A stretch of 64,000 nucleotides of DNA from Phragmites australis (Eukaryota > Streptophyta > Magnoliopsida > Poales > Poaceae). Location of the stretch: assembly GCF_958298935.1 (NCBI RefSeq), contig NC_084922.1, positions 47,709,458 through 47,773,457 on the forward strand, given 5' to 3'. The position numbers and the translations under genes are program-made. The stretch's first letter is position 1, and each line of letters begins with the position of its first letter. The notes under the pieces are model-generated. The model ran no database searches, was not told where the DNA came from, and worked only from the letters and a program-made list of their open reading frames with translations. Below are positions 37,717 through 49,780 of this stretch, one piece after another.

Positions 37717-39227
37717 TTAAGATAGCTGATTCGGTGGTGGTGGGGATTGGTAGGTGTGCAGAGGTGGCATTGTTGATGACGTGCCAACATTTGGAGGTGA
37801 TAGAGAGTTATACTGGTAAAGAGGCTGTGTAGATGTTGAAGATGCTGGTGGAGAATTTTCATGAGGGGCTTTTGGTTGTAGATGTTTCGAAGCTTTTGGA
37901 GGCAAAGGTGGAGAATACAGATAGGATGGCGGTGAAGATTGATAGTTATACGGAGGTGGTGAATACTGGTAAGGTGGTGGAGAGTTATAGTGATACGGAG
38001 GCGTTGCTGATGATGGTAGAAGTGGTGACTTGTAGTAGTATGGAGGTGTTAAATGCTTGTGGGATGGTGCTGGAATCTTGACGCCTTGTGGAGGTGGTGG
38101 AGATCGGTAGGTGTTTGAAGGTGTGGACTGTTGGTAAGGTGGTGGTGAAGGGTGGTAGTTCTGAGGTGGTGATGGGTACTGGTAAGCTGGAGGTGGAAAC
38201 TGGTTAGAAGGAGGTGGTGAATATTGATAAGGCAATGGTGATAGGGGTGAGGGATACTGGTAAGGGGGTGACAGGGAATGGGGATACATCGGTGGTAGGA
38301 TGTGAGGTTTCGAACATACAAAGGTCTTCTTTGATGCAAATGCCATTATTTGGTTGGCTTTGAGAACCAGCTCCTCGCTTGACTTGGAGTAAACACTGAG
38401 CCCAGACAAATTTAACTCCATTGGCACATTGCAGTCAGATCCTCCTGGTGCTGCATGGAGCTCAACCTTACACGAATCAGACCCATAGGTATTGCTAATT
38501 GGTAGGCCCTTAAGGCTCACACTGTATTTGCCATTGCTTCTGGTGTAGCCAAATCCCACAAGTGCTTGGTCATTTGCCTGACAAGTGACCTTGACCATGG
38601 CTCCTGCACCCAGATCATTGTAAGGAAATGAGATATAAGTATGAAACTCAGAAGGACATTTGGGGATGATTTGCAAAAGCATCCATCTTGGAAGTCAGTC
38701 TATTCTCAGCAATGTGCTTTAGCTGTAATTTGGTTCAAAGCGTGCGGCTCCCAGGAAGGAAAGAAGTGCAGATCCTTCTTATACAATCATTCACAGATTT
38801 TCGCAACATTGAACACATCATAATGAGCAAAAAGATCAAATTGTTCTTTTACCCATGTTCTTGGACCTTCTGCTTTTTTATGTCACCGACTTATGTTTAA
38901 GGAAGCTAATTATGAGCAAAAGTAACATTAATATATTTCCAAGCTGACTGCATTAGTATGATTAGATCGTAAAAACAGGGCTAATGACAAAATTTCACCT
39001 TCCAGGTGCTTCTTCCCATGGGATTCTTCTGGGTGTGCCTCATTGAAGCATCTATAGCAGTACACCTTCCCTACCACCTTGATAACAGGAGCATATGTTG
39101 GTGATAAGGAAAGAGACGGTGGTAAAAAGCTGGTTGCTCCCGCGCCATGCATTGTAAAAATGGCAAACAACATGGTGAAGGCCATCCATAGGTGACCCTT
39201 TGGCTGGCCTGTCATGCTCATTTTCAT
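37717..39227 (-). CDS. Secreted Ole e 1-domain protein with extensin-like proline-rich tail
   Basis: A cell-wall protein combining a pollen Ole e 1-like domain with a hydroxyproline-rich, extensin-like tail. Two exons, 39227-38999 and 38603-37717, join in phase to 371 residues. The N-terminus MKMSMTGQPKGHLWMAFTML plus the following hydrophobic stretch looks like a signal peptide. The Ole e 1 part runs from about VGKVYCYRC through KHLEGAMVKVTCQAND, SNGKYSVSLKG and DSCKVELHAAPGGSDCNVP, with six or more cysteines. From about residue 185 onward there are many YQYSPPP, SPPPY and PPPYNY units with Tyr-x-Tyr pairs suited to cross-linking. I chose ATG 39227 because it opens the signal peptide. The role is structural or signalling in the wall; the tissue is unknown. 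Confidence 0.88.
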
Positions 39228-39293
39228 GGCTAGATAGTGCTTTGTCAAGGGAGAGGAGAAAAGGGTGTGGACGTTGGCTTTGATATGGATGGC

Positions 39294-39301
39294 TATTTAT
39301 A
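39294..39301 (-). promoter_or_regulatory. TATA box of the Ole e 1-extensin gene
   Basis: The minus strand reads ATTATAAATAGCC about 65 bases upstream of the start codon, giving a short leader. Confidence 0.6.
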
Positions 39302-39309
39302 ATGGCCAT

Positions 39310-40640
39310 GGTTGCAATGTGTGAGGGAAGGAGGGAGAGGAGGTGGGGGATGGGGTTAGGGGCCAACATTATTCAGCTTCAGTTGCTTGCATATTCACAC
39401 TTTTTGCATTGTATATTGCTTACTGAATTCATCTCACTTGTTTATAATGAGAGAGCAGAGTATTTTGGTTTTTTAATAATGGATAGCAAACAGTAGAAGT
39501 TATCATTTTCTCTTTTAAGATGGCATAGATTTGCTTATGTTTGTTTACTACCGTTCAGGTAATATACGAAAGTACAAACACAATCCGAGTTAAGCAAACC
39601 CAGAATTTTTCAAGCCATGTCATTTATAAGCTCTGACCAGGGTAGATTGAGGGGTGAAAGCTACAACCTTTTTTCTTACCATCATATTTTAGTGAATAGT
39701 GATCAACATTTCTAGCTGCAGATTCATCCAATCCAGATGGGAAATGTCCCGGAATATACTGCAGAGAAGAAAATTAACTGCCTCATTTTTATCCTGGCAA
39801 AGGTTTGTGTAGTCTGTGTAGTTTGAGGTTTCAACTGCTCAAACATATAGCCTAGTTTCAACTGCTCAAACATATAGCCCACTGACCCATAGTAGGTAAC
39901 AAATCTCAAGTAAAAAATGCGCTTTTGGTCAACTCAAATGGTTCAGGCAAACAAATCTGCTCTGCTCCATGAAAAGAAGCAGTTGGCATTTGGATTTGGT
40001 TTAAAACTCCTAAAAAATTGGATTTGGTTTGGTTGGTGGCAGCAGTTCAGGCTGACTGAGCACTGATAAGCTCTAGGGCTTGCGGTCCAATTTGTAAGAT
40101 GTCTTCAATTGGGCCGAAGCTCGTAAGATAAAAGAGAGGAAATGAAGTGCGTGACAGGATTCGGCCCATGTTCAGCTCCAAATAATCAGCATCCATGCAG
40201 GCTAACAGGACTGGAAACAATAATAATCTTTGCTTGATTTCCCTGCTTAATTTGATCATATGAATGGAAATACTTGACAAGATGCCATTAGTTTTCACCT
40301 CATGTCATGCCATCCACCCTAGCTATCACATTGCCCCAATTTACAAGCAGGCTTGCCAGCTCCATTTTCTAGTTTTCTGCCAACCTAACAACTTGGTTAA
40401 TACTACTATTTGGTATCCTTCCTTCTGAACCTGAACCCCAAAATGGCAGCAAGTGAAGATCTAGACATGGAGAAAGCACCATGACACTCTTCACAAACCA
40501 TCACCCTCCATTCAGAAGAAACGCTACTAGCTCTCCTTCCAGCTACAAAGAAACTAAGCGAGACAATAATAACAACTTAATGGTCACTTAAGGAACCCTA
40601 AGCGTTACTTATGTCAGTATTGTTTTACCGCGAAGCCCGG
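39310..40640. other. Gap between the Ole e 1-extensin and BBM-like genes
   Basis: Upstream region of the first gene and 3' region of the second, both minus strand. A 27-base unit is tandemly duplicated at about 39826-39880 (TTTCAACTGCTCAAACATAT...). No coding region recognised. Confidence 0.5.
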
Positions 40641-40650
40641 TTCACGTAAC

Positions 40651-43600
40651 CTAAGTGTCGTTCCAGAAACTGAAGAGCTGTGCGCCGTGAGGAACCCCGG
40701 TCATGTCGTTGCTGCTCGCTGCGGCAGCCACCGGCGGGGCGGAAGCCGGCGTCCAGGGAGCCATCCTCCCACCACCGTAGGCCTCTGCGTTTACCAGGTA
40801 GTTCTCGTACCCCATTTGCGCCTGCTTCGCTTCGTCGTGATCCCCGTGTGCCCGTGCATGCACTTGCTCATGGCTCACCACCGCCGTGGTAGTTGCCGCC
40901 GCAGCGCTCATCGGCATCATGTAGCCGCCGCTGACGCCACCACCATTGCTCTCTCCTACGCCGTTGTACACGACGGAGTTGGAGCCGGTGCTGTGCTCGA
41001 GCGAAGCGTTGTCGATGCTGCCGAGGCCGTGCATCGCCGCCTGCCCTGCCGAGAAGAAGTCGTGCGCCCCGGCGCCGGCGCCGGCGCCCAGGTTCAGGTG
41101 GTGGAGCTCCTGCAGGTTGTGCGCCGCCGCGATCACCGCGTGGTCCTGCTCCTGCTTGCACCACCCGCGCAGCGGCTGCGCGTACGGGTGGTACAGGCCG
41201 GAGCCCGCGTGCGCCTGCTGGAAAGCGATGGTCGGCCACGCGGCGGCGTGGTAATGCGCGCCGTACGCCAGGGCCCCGCCGTCGCCGAGCTGCGAGGCGA
41301 TGCGGCCGACATCGTAGCTCACCACGCCGGCGGCGTGCTGCGCGGACGCGGCCTCGGCCTCCTTGAGGCGCTTGGCGGCGCTGCCGATGGGGAGCGCGCT
41401 GCTCTCGAGGATGCTCTTGACGTCGTAGCGGCTCATGTCGAAGTTGGTGACGGCGTTGAGGCCGCGGAACTTGATGGCCGCGATGTCGTACGCCTCCGCC
41501 GCCTCCTCCTGCGTGCCTGCATCCACACAAAGTTGAGCTCTGCTTAGCTCAGTCCAAGCACACGCGTTTCACTTCATGCACGATGCATGCATGGTATGCA
41601 TGCATGCAAGATACGACGTGCAGCTTAATTAGTTTATGCTGCAACTTAATTATAATTAGTCTATACAGCAAATGCATGCTCGCTCGCTTGTTTCTTATCG
41701 AGGCAATAGTACTATTTTGACCTGATGCACGGGTGAATGGGAGACAACAATAGCACCAGACACGGGAGAGGTTTGAAAAAGCCACATGAGGAGCATGCAC
41801 TAAGTAATGTACAACTTGGCATGACTTGATATAATCACACTTTTAATAGTCATATATAAATCCATATAAAAGTCAAGTGTGCAGCACGATAGCATCAGCT
41901 AGTACTTGCTTCTCGTTTGCATTGAGATGGTTGGTTGAGAGTAAATTGCTTCTGTAGTGCATGTATATAAACTAGGTCGTTTTACTTACTGAAGGTGCCC
42001 AAATAGAGATCCTTGTTCCCTGCAACTCGTCCGATCCTTGCTTGCCATCTCCCATGTTGGTGATGCCTATAATTCACAGGGTTCGAGTAAAACATCATTC
42101 ATATTTTCAATCCATATTTGCATTTGCATTCTCATAATGCATATGCATTTGTCGACCTACATCGTAGTATATATGTACTCATATATACCTAGTTACTCCT
42201 CTGTAAATGGATGCACCTCTGGAAAAACCACTGCTCTTCCTGCACTCATGTAGATTGGAAGTTAGAGCCTAATATTCCGTTGATCAATTAATCTTGCTCA
42301 GCATCTAATACAGAGTAATTTTTAATCATGAAATATGAGAATAATTAAAGATTATTGTAGACCGACCTTCTCAGAGACGCTACGAACTCCTGCCTTGTCA
42401 TGTGCTTCATCTCCTCCAGCTCCTTTTCGTAGTTACTTACCTAGAAATACAAAAACAAATGCCTTTAAGTACAATCTCAGCGATATAACTAAAACTGCAG
42501 AGGTTATCATTCACTCAAGATCAACAACCAATGAACAACAGCATTTGAGAAATATCAATTTCTTCAGTAATGTAAAACTGCACTCTACATACTGGAAAGT
42601 TTGTTGTCGTCGTGGCACCCCAGTACTTAAGAGCAGCCAAATCATAAGCTCTAGCAGCTTTCTCCTCTTTGTCATAACCACCTATCAACGTCACAAAGAT
42701 GAAAAAAATGAGAAATGCAAGGCAAAAGAAAAGCTTGTCTCTGCTGATTTAAAAAGAAACAAATTAAGTAGTCCGATTCGAATCAAGTAAAATCGCGTAC
42801 CAAGATAGACTGTAGATTTAAGAGTTGAGTTCAATCCCGCGAATCACGATCGATCGATCCAGATGATCAATGAGAAGTAATGTCAGTTAACAGCATTGGG
42901 GGAAGATCAAATAATAGATAAACAGAATCATTTAAAGATCATTAGTACCTTGACGACCCTTGCGAGTTTGGCCTTCCCTTCTGCAGCTGTTGTCCCACAG
43001 ATGAGCCTCATACCTCCCCGTCCATCTATGCCTAAATCCAATAAAAAGCAGAAGCTTTTGTTAATTAAGTTACTATACCACGATCATTCCCAACATAATG
43101 ACACTGCTCATTTGATTCAGAAAGAGAGACCTCAAACAAGAATAAAGTACTTCCCTAGATGCAATGTATGGAGTCTATCATAGCTTCTTGTATTGCTAAT
43201 GATATGTTCTAGCTTGTTAAATTTCATGATTACTTGATTGTTAGGTTCAATCAAATCTAGATAGCTTCTTGCATTTCCGTGAGTTCTGTTCCATGATTCG
43301 TTGCACCCGGCCCTACCTGGTCACGCCGCGGTAAATGGACGTGCGCTGCCCGAATGTGTCCACCGTCTTCCTCGCCGCCGCCTCCGCTGACGCGCCGCTG
43401 CCACCCGTCTCCGTACTGACCGCTACTAGGGCGCCGGCACCACCACTGCCACCGCTGTCGTCCTTCCGAGCGGCCATGGTCCCTCCCTGCGCCGACGTGG
43501 ACACGCTCTCGGGCGCCCGGCCTCGCTCTCCAGCTAAAAGTGGCATGCCGGCGCCTTGCGTAACCGCCATGTTCATGGACAGCGAGAGCCCCTGCGCCGC

Positions 43601-44224
43601 CTGCGCGCCCTCGGCCGCCTCCACCCTCGGCTGCGGTGGGGCCGGCTGGTTCCGCAGCCAGTTCTTGATCATGGACAGCCCGATGCTGCCGCCATTGCTA
43701 CCGGAGCCACCATTGGCGGTGACAGCGCTCAGCATGCCACCGCCGTCGTGGACGCCTGCCGAGGAAGCCACCATGACGGAGTCGGCGAACTGGATCGCGG
43801 AGCTGGGGTGGTGGTACAGCGGGTAGCCAGTGCTACCGCCTGAGCTCGCGTAGCAAGTGCTGCTACTGCTTGGGATCATGTTGCACCTAGGCTTGTGATG
43901 CTCCTCCGAGAAGGAGATGCCTCCTAAGAAGTCTTCCAGCTTCGGCTCGGCGACGAGCGCCGAAAGCTCCGATCCCCTCATGCTCCAATCTGCAAAAACA
44001 ACGAGATGTCATGCTACCTTCAATGAGTATGCGTGTCATATATAGCCGTACAAGTGCACTTATGCACGTATCGATCGATATATACCTTGGGGGATGTTGA
44101 AGCATACGTCTCCGGAGACGTCGCCGGTGGCGGCGGCGGAGATGAAGGTGGAGTCCGTCGTCAGGGAGGGCGGCAGCTCCTGCGGGGAGAGGGAGAAACC
44201 CAACCAGTTGTTCACAGTAGCCAT
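40651..44224 (-). CDS. BBM: BABY BOOM / ODP2-type AP2 transcription factor
   Basis: A nuclear euANT-clade AP2/ERF transcription factor; BBM-type proteins promote embryo identity and totipotency. Nine exons join in frame to 686 residues: 44224-44086, 43989-43317, 43031-42949, 42809-42801 (a 9-base microexon encoding VYL), 42681-42593, 42440-42367, 42239-42189, 42066-41990 and 41516-40651. Motifs are [19 protein letters not shown] at the N-terminus, PKLEDFLGG (about 62-70) and the BBM-specific [13 protein letters not shown] (about 150-162). AP2 repeat 1 starts [20 protein letters not shown] (about 264), the linker contains [20 protein letters not shown], and AP2 repeat 2 starts [20 protein letters not shown] (about 366). 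The tail ends [12 protein letters not shown]. It closely resembles maize ODP2/BBM from memory. No breaks are seen. The symbol reflects family assignment, not a proven ortholog. Confidence 0.95.
42801..42809 (-). other. Nine-base microexon of the BBM-like gene
   Basis: TCTATCTTG between an acceptor (ATCTACAG) and a donor (GTACGCG) on the minus strand. It restores the phase and supplies VYLG of AP2 repeat 1, a microexon known from the AP2/ANT family. Confidence 0.9.
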
Positions 44225-44383
44225 GGTTGATTAGCTGAAAGAGCTGTGATTATTTGGTGTCTAGTGGTTGCTACTTGAGTTTCTTGTTAGATTGATAGGG
44301 GAAATGTTCAGGAGAAGAGAAGGGGAAGGGGAAGTTAAGCAGGGAGTTTTGGAGCATTAAGCAACAGTGCTAGTACTGGTAGA

Positions 44384-44391
44384 TATTTATA
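44384..44391 (-). promoter_or_regulatory. TATA box of the BBM-like gene
   Basis: The minus strand reads TTGTATAAATATCTACC about 160 bases above the start codon, consistent with a leader of roughly 130 bases. Confidence 0.6.
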
Positions 44392-44399
44392 CAACTAGT

Positions 44400-45948
44400 A
44401 GACTCCTTGATATTAGTAGTAGTGCTATGTGAGATGCTACTGTTGTACTATTATAGGTTGATAGAGTATGATATTATCTATTATATTATTATTCTATGAT
44501 AAAAAGAGTTATCGTATTTGTTTTTAATGTCACGAAATTATCATATTAATTAGAAAAAAATCTAGACTACTTATTGTTATGATCATCTCTAGGTCTAGAA
44601 TAAATCAAAAAGTTCAAATAAAATAAAATAAATAAAAAATAGACCAATTTTTATATATATAGGAGTTCTTTAACAAAAAAAATGGAGTAATGTGTGCAAT
44701 ACAAATTAAAAACAGCTGCATGATTTAACTGAACAGAACCACTTTTTGCTTGTGCTTTCTGGGGGAGAGTCCACTATATTTTGTCTCATTTTCCTCAAAA
44801 CATGTCTATATGTGTGCATGCATATATCAATACCTGATGGTAGATGTATCTGCGCATGCTCGTACATGTAGTACTAAAGTGGTGACCTTTTACTCGATAA
44901 TAGTATAAGCTGTCACGGTCATTTGACCAGAAAGTTGCTGTTAAGAATGATAAAGAAATCCTTCTTGCAGAATAGAAATGGTGCATGATCTAAGCTTCAT
45001 TCTATTTGTCTAGGATCTCAATTCGTAAGCAGATGTTCGTGTATGATCCTTCTTTTCAAATATACAGGATGCACATGCACGCGCGGTTGGGTGCTGGACG
45101 TATACGCAAGCAGTTGACATATGCATGCATATGCCTGTCCAACTATATTAGGTATTATTCCCAGCTATGAGCCAAAACACCGTTCTAGATTGCTGAAATA
45201 TGCATATGAACGACTATTAAGGCCTGGCCTGATCTGGGCCTCTCCTCAAACCCTAAAGCCACTCACAGCTCACCTGCAGAAGCTGAATCCTTGACATGTT
45301 TTTATTTTTTAACAAAGCCCTATGCTCTGCGTTCCTCTCCTCTGACACAAACACACACGCACATATGCACAAACGGGTTAACATGTAGTACTACTAGTAC
45401 TAGTAATTTAAAGATACTCCTAATATAATTAGTACTACAATGATACCCTAAAATATTTCCTTGATTATAAACCTAAGTGTGTAGTAATTCTAAGATAAGA
45501 AATTTAGCACACAGCTAACAGAAGGTGACTTAATTACATACCACAATTCCTAAAATCCCATAAAGGTCGCGGTTTATCGACTCTGATTGTTGTACTAGTG
45601 CTTAATTCATCCAATCAATCAAACATGCCCCAATAGAAGGGTGCAGGATAATCCTTGCTTGCCATGCATCAAGAAAATACTATGAGCCTCCTTAATTTGC
45701 TTCAAATAAAAGAAAGGACAAAAGCAGAAAAGATATGAAAAGCTAGAAAAAGGGTAAGTTGATGCATGTCGACGGAGAGGACGTGCCACCTGCACCCTAG
45801 AAGAGGACACGAACCCTTGTCTTCCGGCCATAGAAAAGCTTCGCGTTCCCAGGTCCATCGTCTAGCTCCGGACGTCGCGCATAGAGAAGTGAGCAAAAAT
45901 AAGCCTAAAAACCTCGCATAGGATCCTCCAGGACGAATTGTTAACAAG

Positions 45949-46037
<89 letters not shown>

Positions 46038-46870
46038 CAGACGCCAGTACAAAAAAAAAAACTAATGCCTTTTTCTTCTCTCTTTATGGGGGAAGGAGAA
46101 GTGGAGGTTAAGATAGGGCGTGTGTGTTTTTATCTTGGTAATTGCACCGCTTGCCTCCCCTCCCCCGCCTAAAACTTTGACCGTCAAAGCTAGCTCCAGC
46201 TAGAGGGGCGGTTCAAACTAATGAGTAGTTACCTATTCATATTACTCCATGCAGGCAGCTGGTTAAGTTCATTAGAGACTGATTCATACCTAGCGTGTAT
46301 GCTGCCAGACCAGGACTGTAAAAATTTTGTGAACACACTGCAGATTGTGTGCATTGCAACAACTTAAGTATAGCCTGGAGATTTATTGATTTTGCAATTT
46401 TCTTTTCTGGATAAACTTGAATCTCCGAACCTATTAGGCCTCGTTTCGAACACTTCAAATTCACGTGATTTTGTAGAAAGAACAATTCGCATGTCAAGGC
46501 ATGGTCGTTTAGGTTTTCTTTTGTGAGTTCAGACAAAAGTGGCTTAATTTTAAGTTTGACTTAAATTTTAGAATGTTGAGATCATATTTATTAGCTATAT
46601 GCACTCGCTTAGTCACAAATAACTTTCATCATGAAATTCTCTGCTATATCTGTAAAAACTAACACAAGTATCTAATATTATAAAGTTATTTTGTGGGACA
46701 CATCTATCATTATCGTTTTCATAAATACTCATATATATATGAGTATATATGAGCATATATATATTGTTTAACAATAAAAAAAATAAATGTGGGAATTCTG
46801 GAAGAATATCTTTTACAGGAGGTGGTATGCTTCGTTGGCCCATCTTTCCCATGTACTCTTGATGAACTTG
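44400..46870. other. Upstream region of the BBM-like gene, no gene seen
   Basis: AT-rich DNA with no supported coding region. The frame at 45702-46052 is created by the CT repeat and is not a gene. Several CATGCATG/ATGCAT (RY-like) words occur, for example around 45070-45135, which could matter for embryo regulation, but they are common by chance. Confidence 0.5.
45951..46035. repeat. (TC)n microsatellite, about 42 units
   Basis: An uninterrupted TC run of about 85 bases roughly 1.6 kb upstream of the BBM-like TATA box. On the gene's own strand it is a GA run, the sort bound by BPC/GAGA-binding factors. Confidence 0.95.
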
Positions 46871-46876
46871 ACCGTC

Positions 46877-47540
46877 TTTTTTTTTTTTTTTTGAAACGTA
46901 ACCGGTAGAAAATCGGCCAATTATAGATTACTAAAAGAGGAAGAGCCCGACAGGCTAAAAGTACAGATAAAAGCTAGGCGCATCCCCCGCGGCCCAAAGG
47001 CTGAGGTTCCAATTAACGCAAGAAAAGGAGCTCAAGGAAAGACTATTCTCGTGACAGGAAACACCCTAAATGATGCGCCCCCGCAAAGGCCTAAATCTTA
47101 GCCTCATTGAAGACGATGTTCAAGACCTCGGCAGCCGGCTTTTCCTTATTGTCGAAAGCCCACCTGTTTCTTTCATTCGAAATCTCCTATGAAACAAGCA
47201 TTGCAAGCAACTTCAAGGCTTTTCGTGATAAAGGGATGCAGTGGGTTATGGAAGTCCACCAACTAGCAACCGAGAAGCTATGTGGCCATGTGTCAGGAAG
47301 GATGGCCGGCTACCTCAACTTCCTACCAATACATCGCCAAACCCTCCTGGTAAAGGAGCATTCCACAACCAAGTGGAGACAAGTCTCACGGGAGTGCTTG
47401 CACAGGGTGCAAATAGGGTTGCAAGGCTATTCCCTGCGTGCAAGGCAATATGCGGTTCAGAGCCTATTCTGGATGGCCAGCCAGGCGAAGAATTTGAACT
47501 TTGGCAGCGCCCACGCATTCCAAATTAGCTAGGTGAATTT
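46877..47540 (-). mobile_element. 5'-truncated LINE tail
   Basis: The plus strand begins with a T run (the A tail of a minus-strand insertion). Further along, the minus strand reads fragments of the end of a LINE ORF2: IWNAWALPKFKFFAWLAIQN, then CNPICTLCKH and a C-terminal ISNERNRWAF-like block, i.e. the zf-RVT domain and tail. Stops interrupt it. It is a dead 3' fragment. Confidence 0.65.
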
Positions 47541-47863
47541 TGTGCAAATAGATCCCTTGAACATCATGGCGTGCATGTACATAGCAGAGAGTAGATGCCT
47601 TGGCCAGAGTACTTCCAAACTACGGTGTCAGGGATGCCAGGCTAAAGGTTTAATTCCCGTGTAACACTCCATAGCCATATGATTTGAGTGATGTGTTCTC
47701 GCGAGACATGGTGGAGGGAGGCCATGTCAGCAATCCATGGCCTTCGTTGACTGTTAACTTGAAAAGCATCTTGGTAACTTATTTGACTGTTTTGCAGTTC
47801 TAGCTACCTTGTAGATTAGTCGTCAAAATCTAGAGATGTATCTTTATTTTTTGAATTTTCTCT

Positions 47864-48908
47864 TACCACTACTACAGAAATAATCATCAATACTGGCTCA
47901 AAAATAACATCAGTAATGATTTTTTAATCGACACTGATTACTCAATACTAATAATCATGGATTATCAATGCCGGTTCCTAAAATAGAACTGGCACTAATA
48001 GATATTCATGAGCCAAAAAAAATGCACAATCAAAATATAGCCCAGGCACATGCATCCACTCATCAATATTTAAATCACAACATTTTAACATATTGCAGTT
48101 CATATTGCAATTCTATGTAGAATAGATGAACTTTTTGCTCTGGAGCCATCTGCCATACAAAAGTGAATAATGAACTCACCATTTTCAGATATTCAAAACT
48201 GCAAGCGAAAGTCGGAATACACAAGAACAGATAGTTTATAGATTAGGAATGAGCCACCACCGTCATCTCCTGCTTGAGTTCACCCAACTGTTGTTGTTGC
48301 CGTTGATCGCCTCGGTCCGGCCCTTCTCCTCCTCGCCGACCACCCCTGCGGACTCATGCGCCTTCCTTGTCGCGTAGAGCTTCTCCGCAATGGCCACGAA
48401 GGACGACTCTAGCCAGTCCACGCTGGCGCAGCATAAACCTAGAAAACATCAAAACAAGAGACGGGAGCGTCAGCCTCCAAGCGAACAGCCGATAAAACCG
48501 ATGCCACCCAATAAAACCGATGCCTTCCTCGATGAATTTGTCCCTCCCCGCGCTCAGAATCGAGAGATCGGGAAAGATCGAGATAAGGCCGAGAGCTCCA
48601 TCGGGTGAGGGGTGAGAAGATAAGGCTGGGCTCGTGCTTGTACGCGAAACTTATTCATTTTACCTATGTAAAATTTTAGGTCCGACTCAAACATTTCAGT
48701 GGCGGTCCATATTTACAAACCGACACTGATAGTGCCAGTTGGTAGCTAGAATGGGCACTGATAATGAGTAACTTTGTCGGTTTAGCTCGGTTTAATTATT
48801 GATCGAGCTCAGAATGTTACGAACTGGTACTAATACTTCATCAATATTGATTTGTGCCTAACTGACATTAATAGAGTGGCACAAATAACCTATTCTATTA
48901 CAGTGTAC
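47864..48908. mobile_element. Non-autonomous CACTA (En/Spm) element
   Basis: The body 47867-48905 (1,039 bp) begins CACTACTACAGAAATA and ends as the inverse of CACTGTAATAGAATAG. It is flanked on both sides by TAC (47864-47866 and 48906-48908), the 3-base duplication of CACTA elements. Subterminal ACTGATAAT / GGCACTAATA motifs recur in both orientations. A GC-rich insert at about 48250-48610 has an open frame that may be a captured host fragment. No transposase is visible. Confidence 0.75.
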
Positions 48909-49780
48909 GATTGTTCCAATAGTTACTCTCACGGGGTAAATGGCGTGTCTGAAAAGTATCAGAGCGTGTCTGCACCGTGTGAACTCTACAATGCAAGAAT
49001 TTAACATAAAAATATATATTGTAATGTAAATTCCTACAAATTTTCTGCGTTCGAAAGTACGCCTTGATTCATGCATGTTCCTTTCAAACCAAGTAGCTAG
49101 TAGGTACACGCGCGTCGTGTAGTCCGCTTGACAGAGAAGGATATATGACCATGTCCATACGAGATGAGTTGTTTCAAGTTTTGCAAACCGGACAGACATG
49201 ATAGTACTATAGAAATCGAGAGCGTTTATCGCTTCTCACGTGCACACACCGATCACAGTCCACATCGATTGTGCAATCTTCTCTTGGAACGATAAAGCGC
49301 ATGTGCGTGTCCATTGGCATGTGCATGCATGCTTTACTTCTACTCAAGTCGATCTCTAGTATGGACACGTACACGTGTGGGTCTTGGATGCAATAGATGA
49401 TAATGAATCTCTTATGACTTACGATACGAGACATAGCCCACGTGCTCGCCACTTTGATCGATCTCACTGTCTAGTTGTTAATATCGTCGACATAGCGTCG
49501 AGTATATATATGAACATGAGAACATCAAGGCAAAAACGAATACGAAAAGTGAAGAAATGAAAAAGGTCCTGAAAGTGTTTTATTGCGTCTATACACACAC
49601 ATACACGATAAATCTATTCTACGTCTAGACTTGCGATGCGCCTCTACGGACAATCGAGCCAACTGAGCCTTTCGTGAGTCAATAAACCAAGAGAGTCAAT
49701 CCACTGATGATACCACATACACATCAAACTCCACAACTAGAGCATGCAATGATGATTCTTTTTGTTGATTCGAATAGTTA
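48909..49780. other. Intergenic, no gene seen
   Basis: No supported gene; only short frames. The sequence grades into the degenerate repeats that start near 49780. Confidence 0.4.

Noticed and set aside
40687..41547. 286-residue plus-strand frame opposite the last BBM exon
   Set aside because: It is a GC-rich antisense shadow of the AP2 coding exon, with low-complexity composition and no domain.
45702..46052. Frame with a long Arg-Glu repeat
   Set aside because: Produced by the CT/GA microsatellite; no coding evidence outside the repeat.
47107..47532. 141-residue plus-strand frame
   Set aside because: It is opposite a minus-strand LINE ORF2 tail that explains the open reading.
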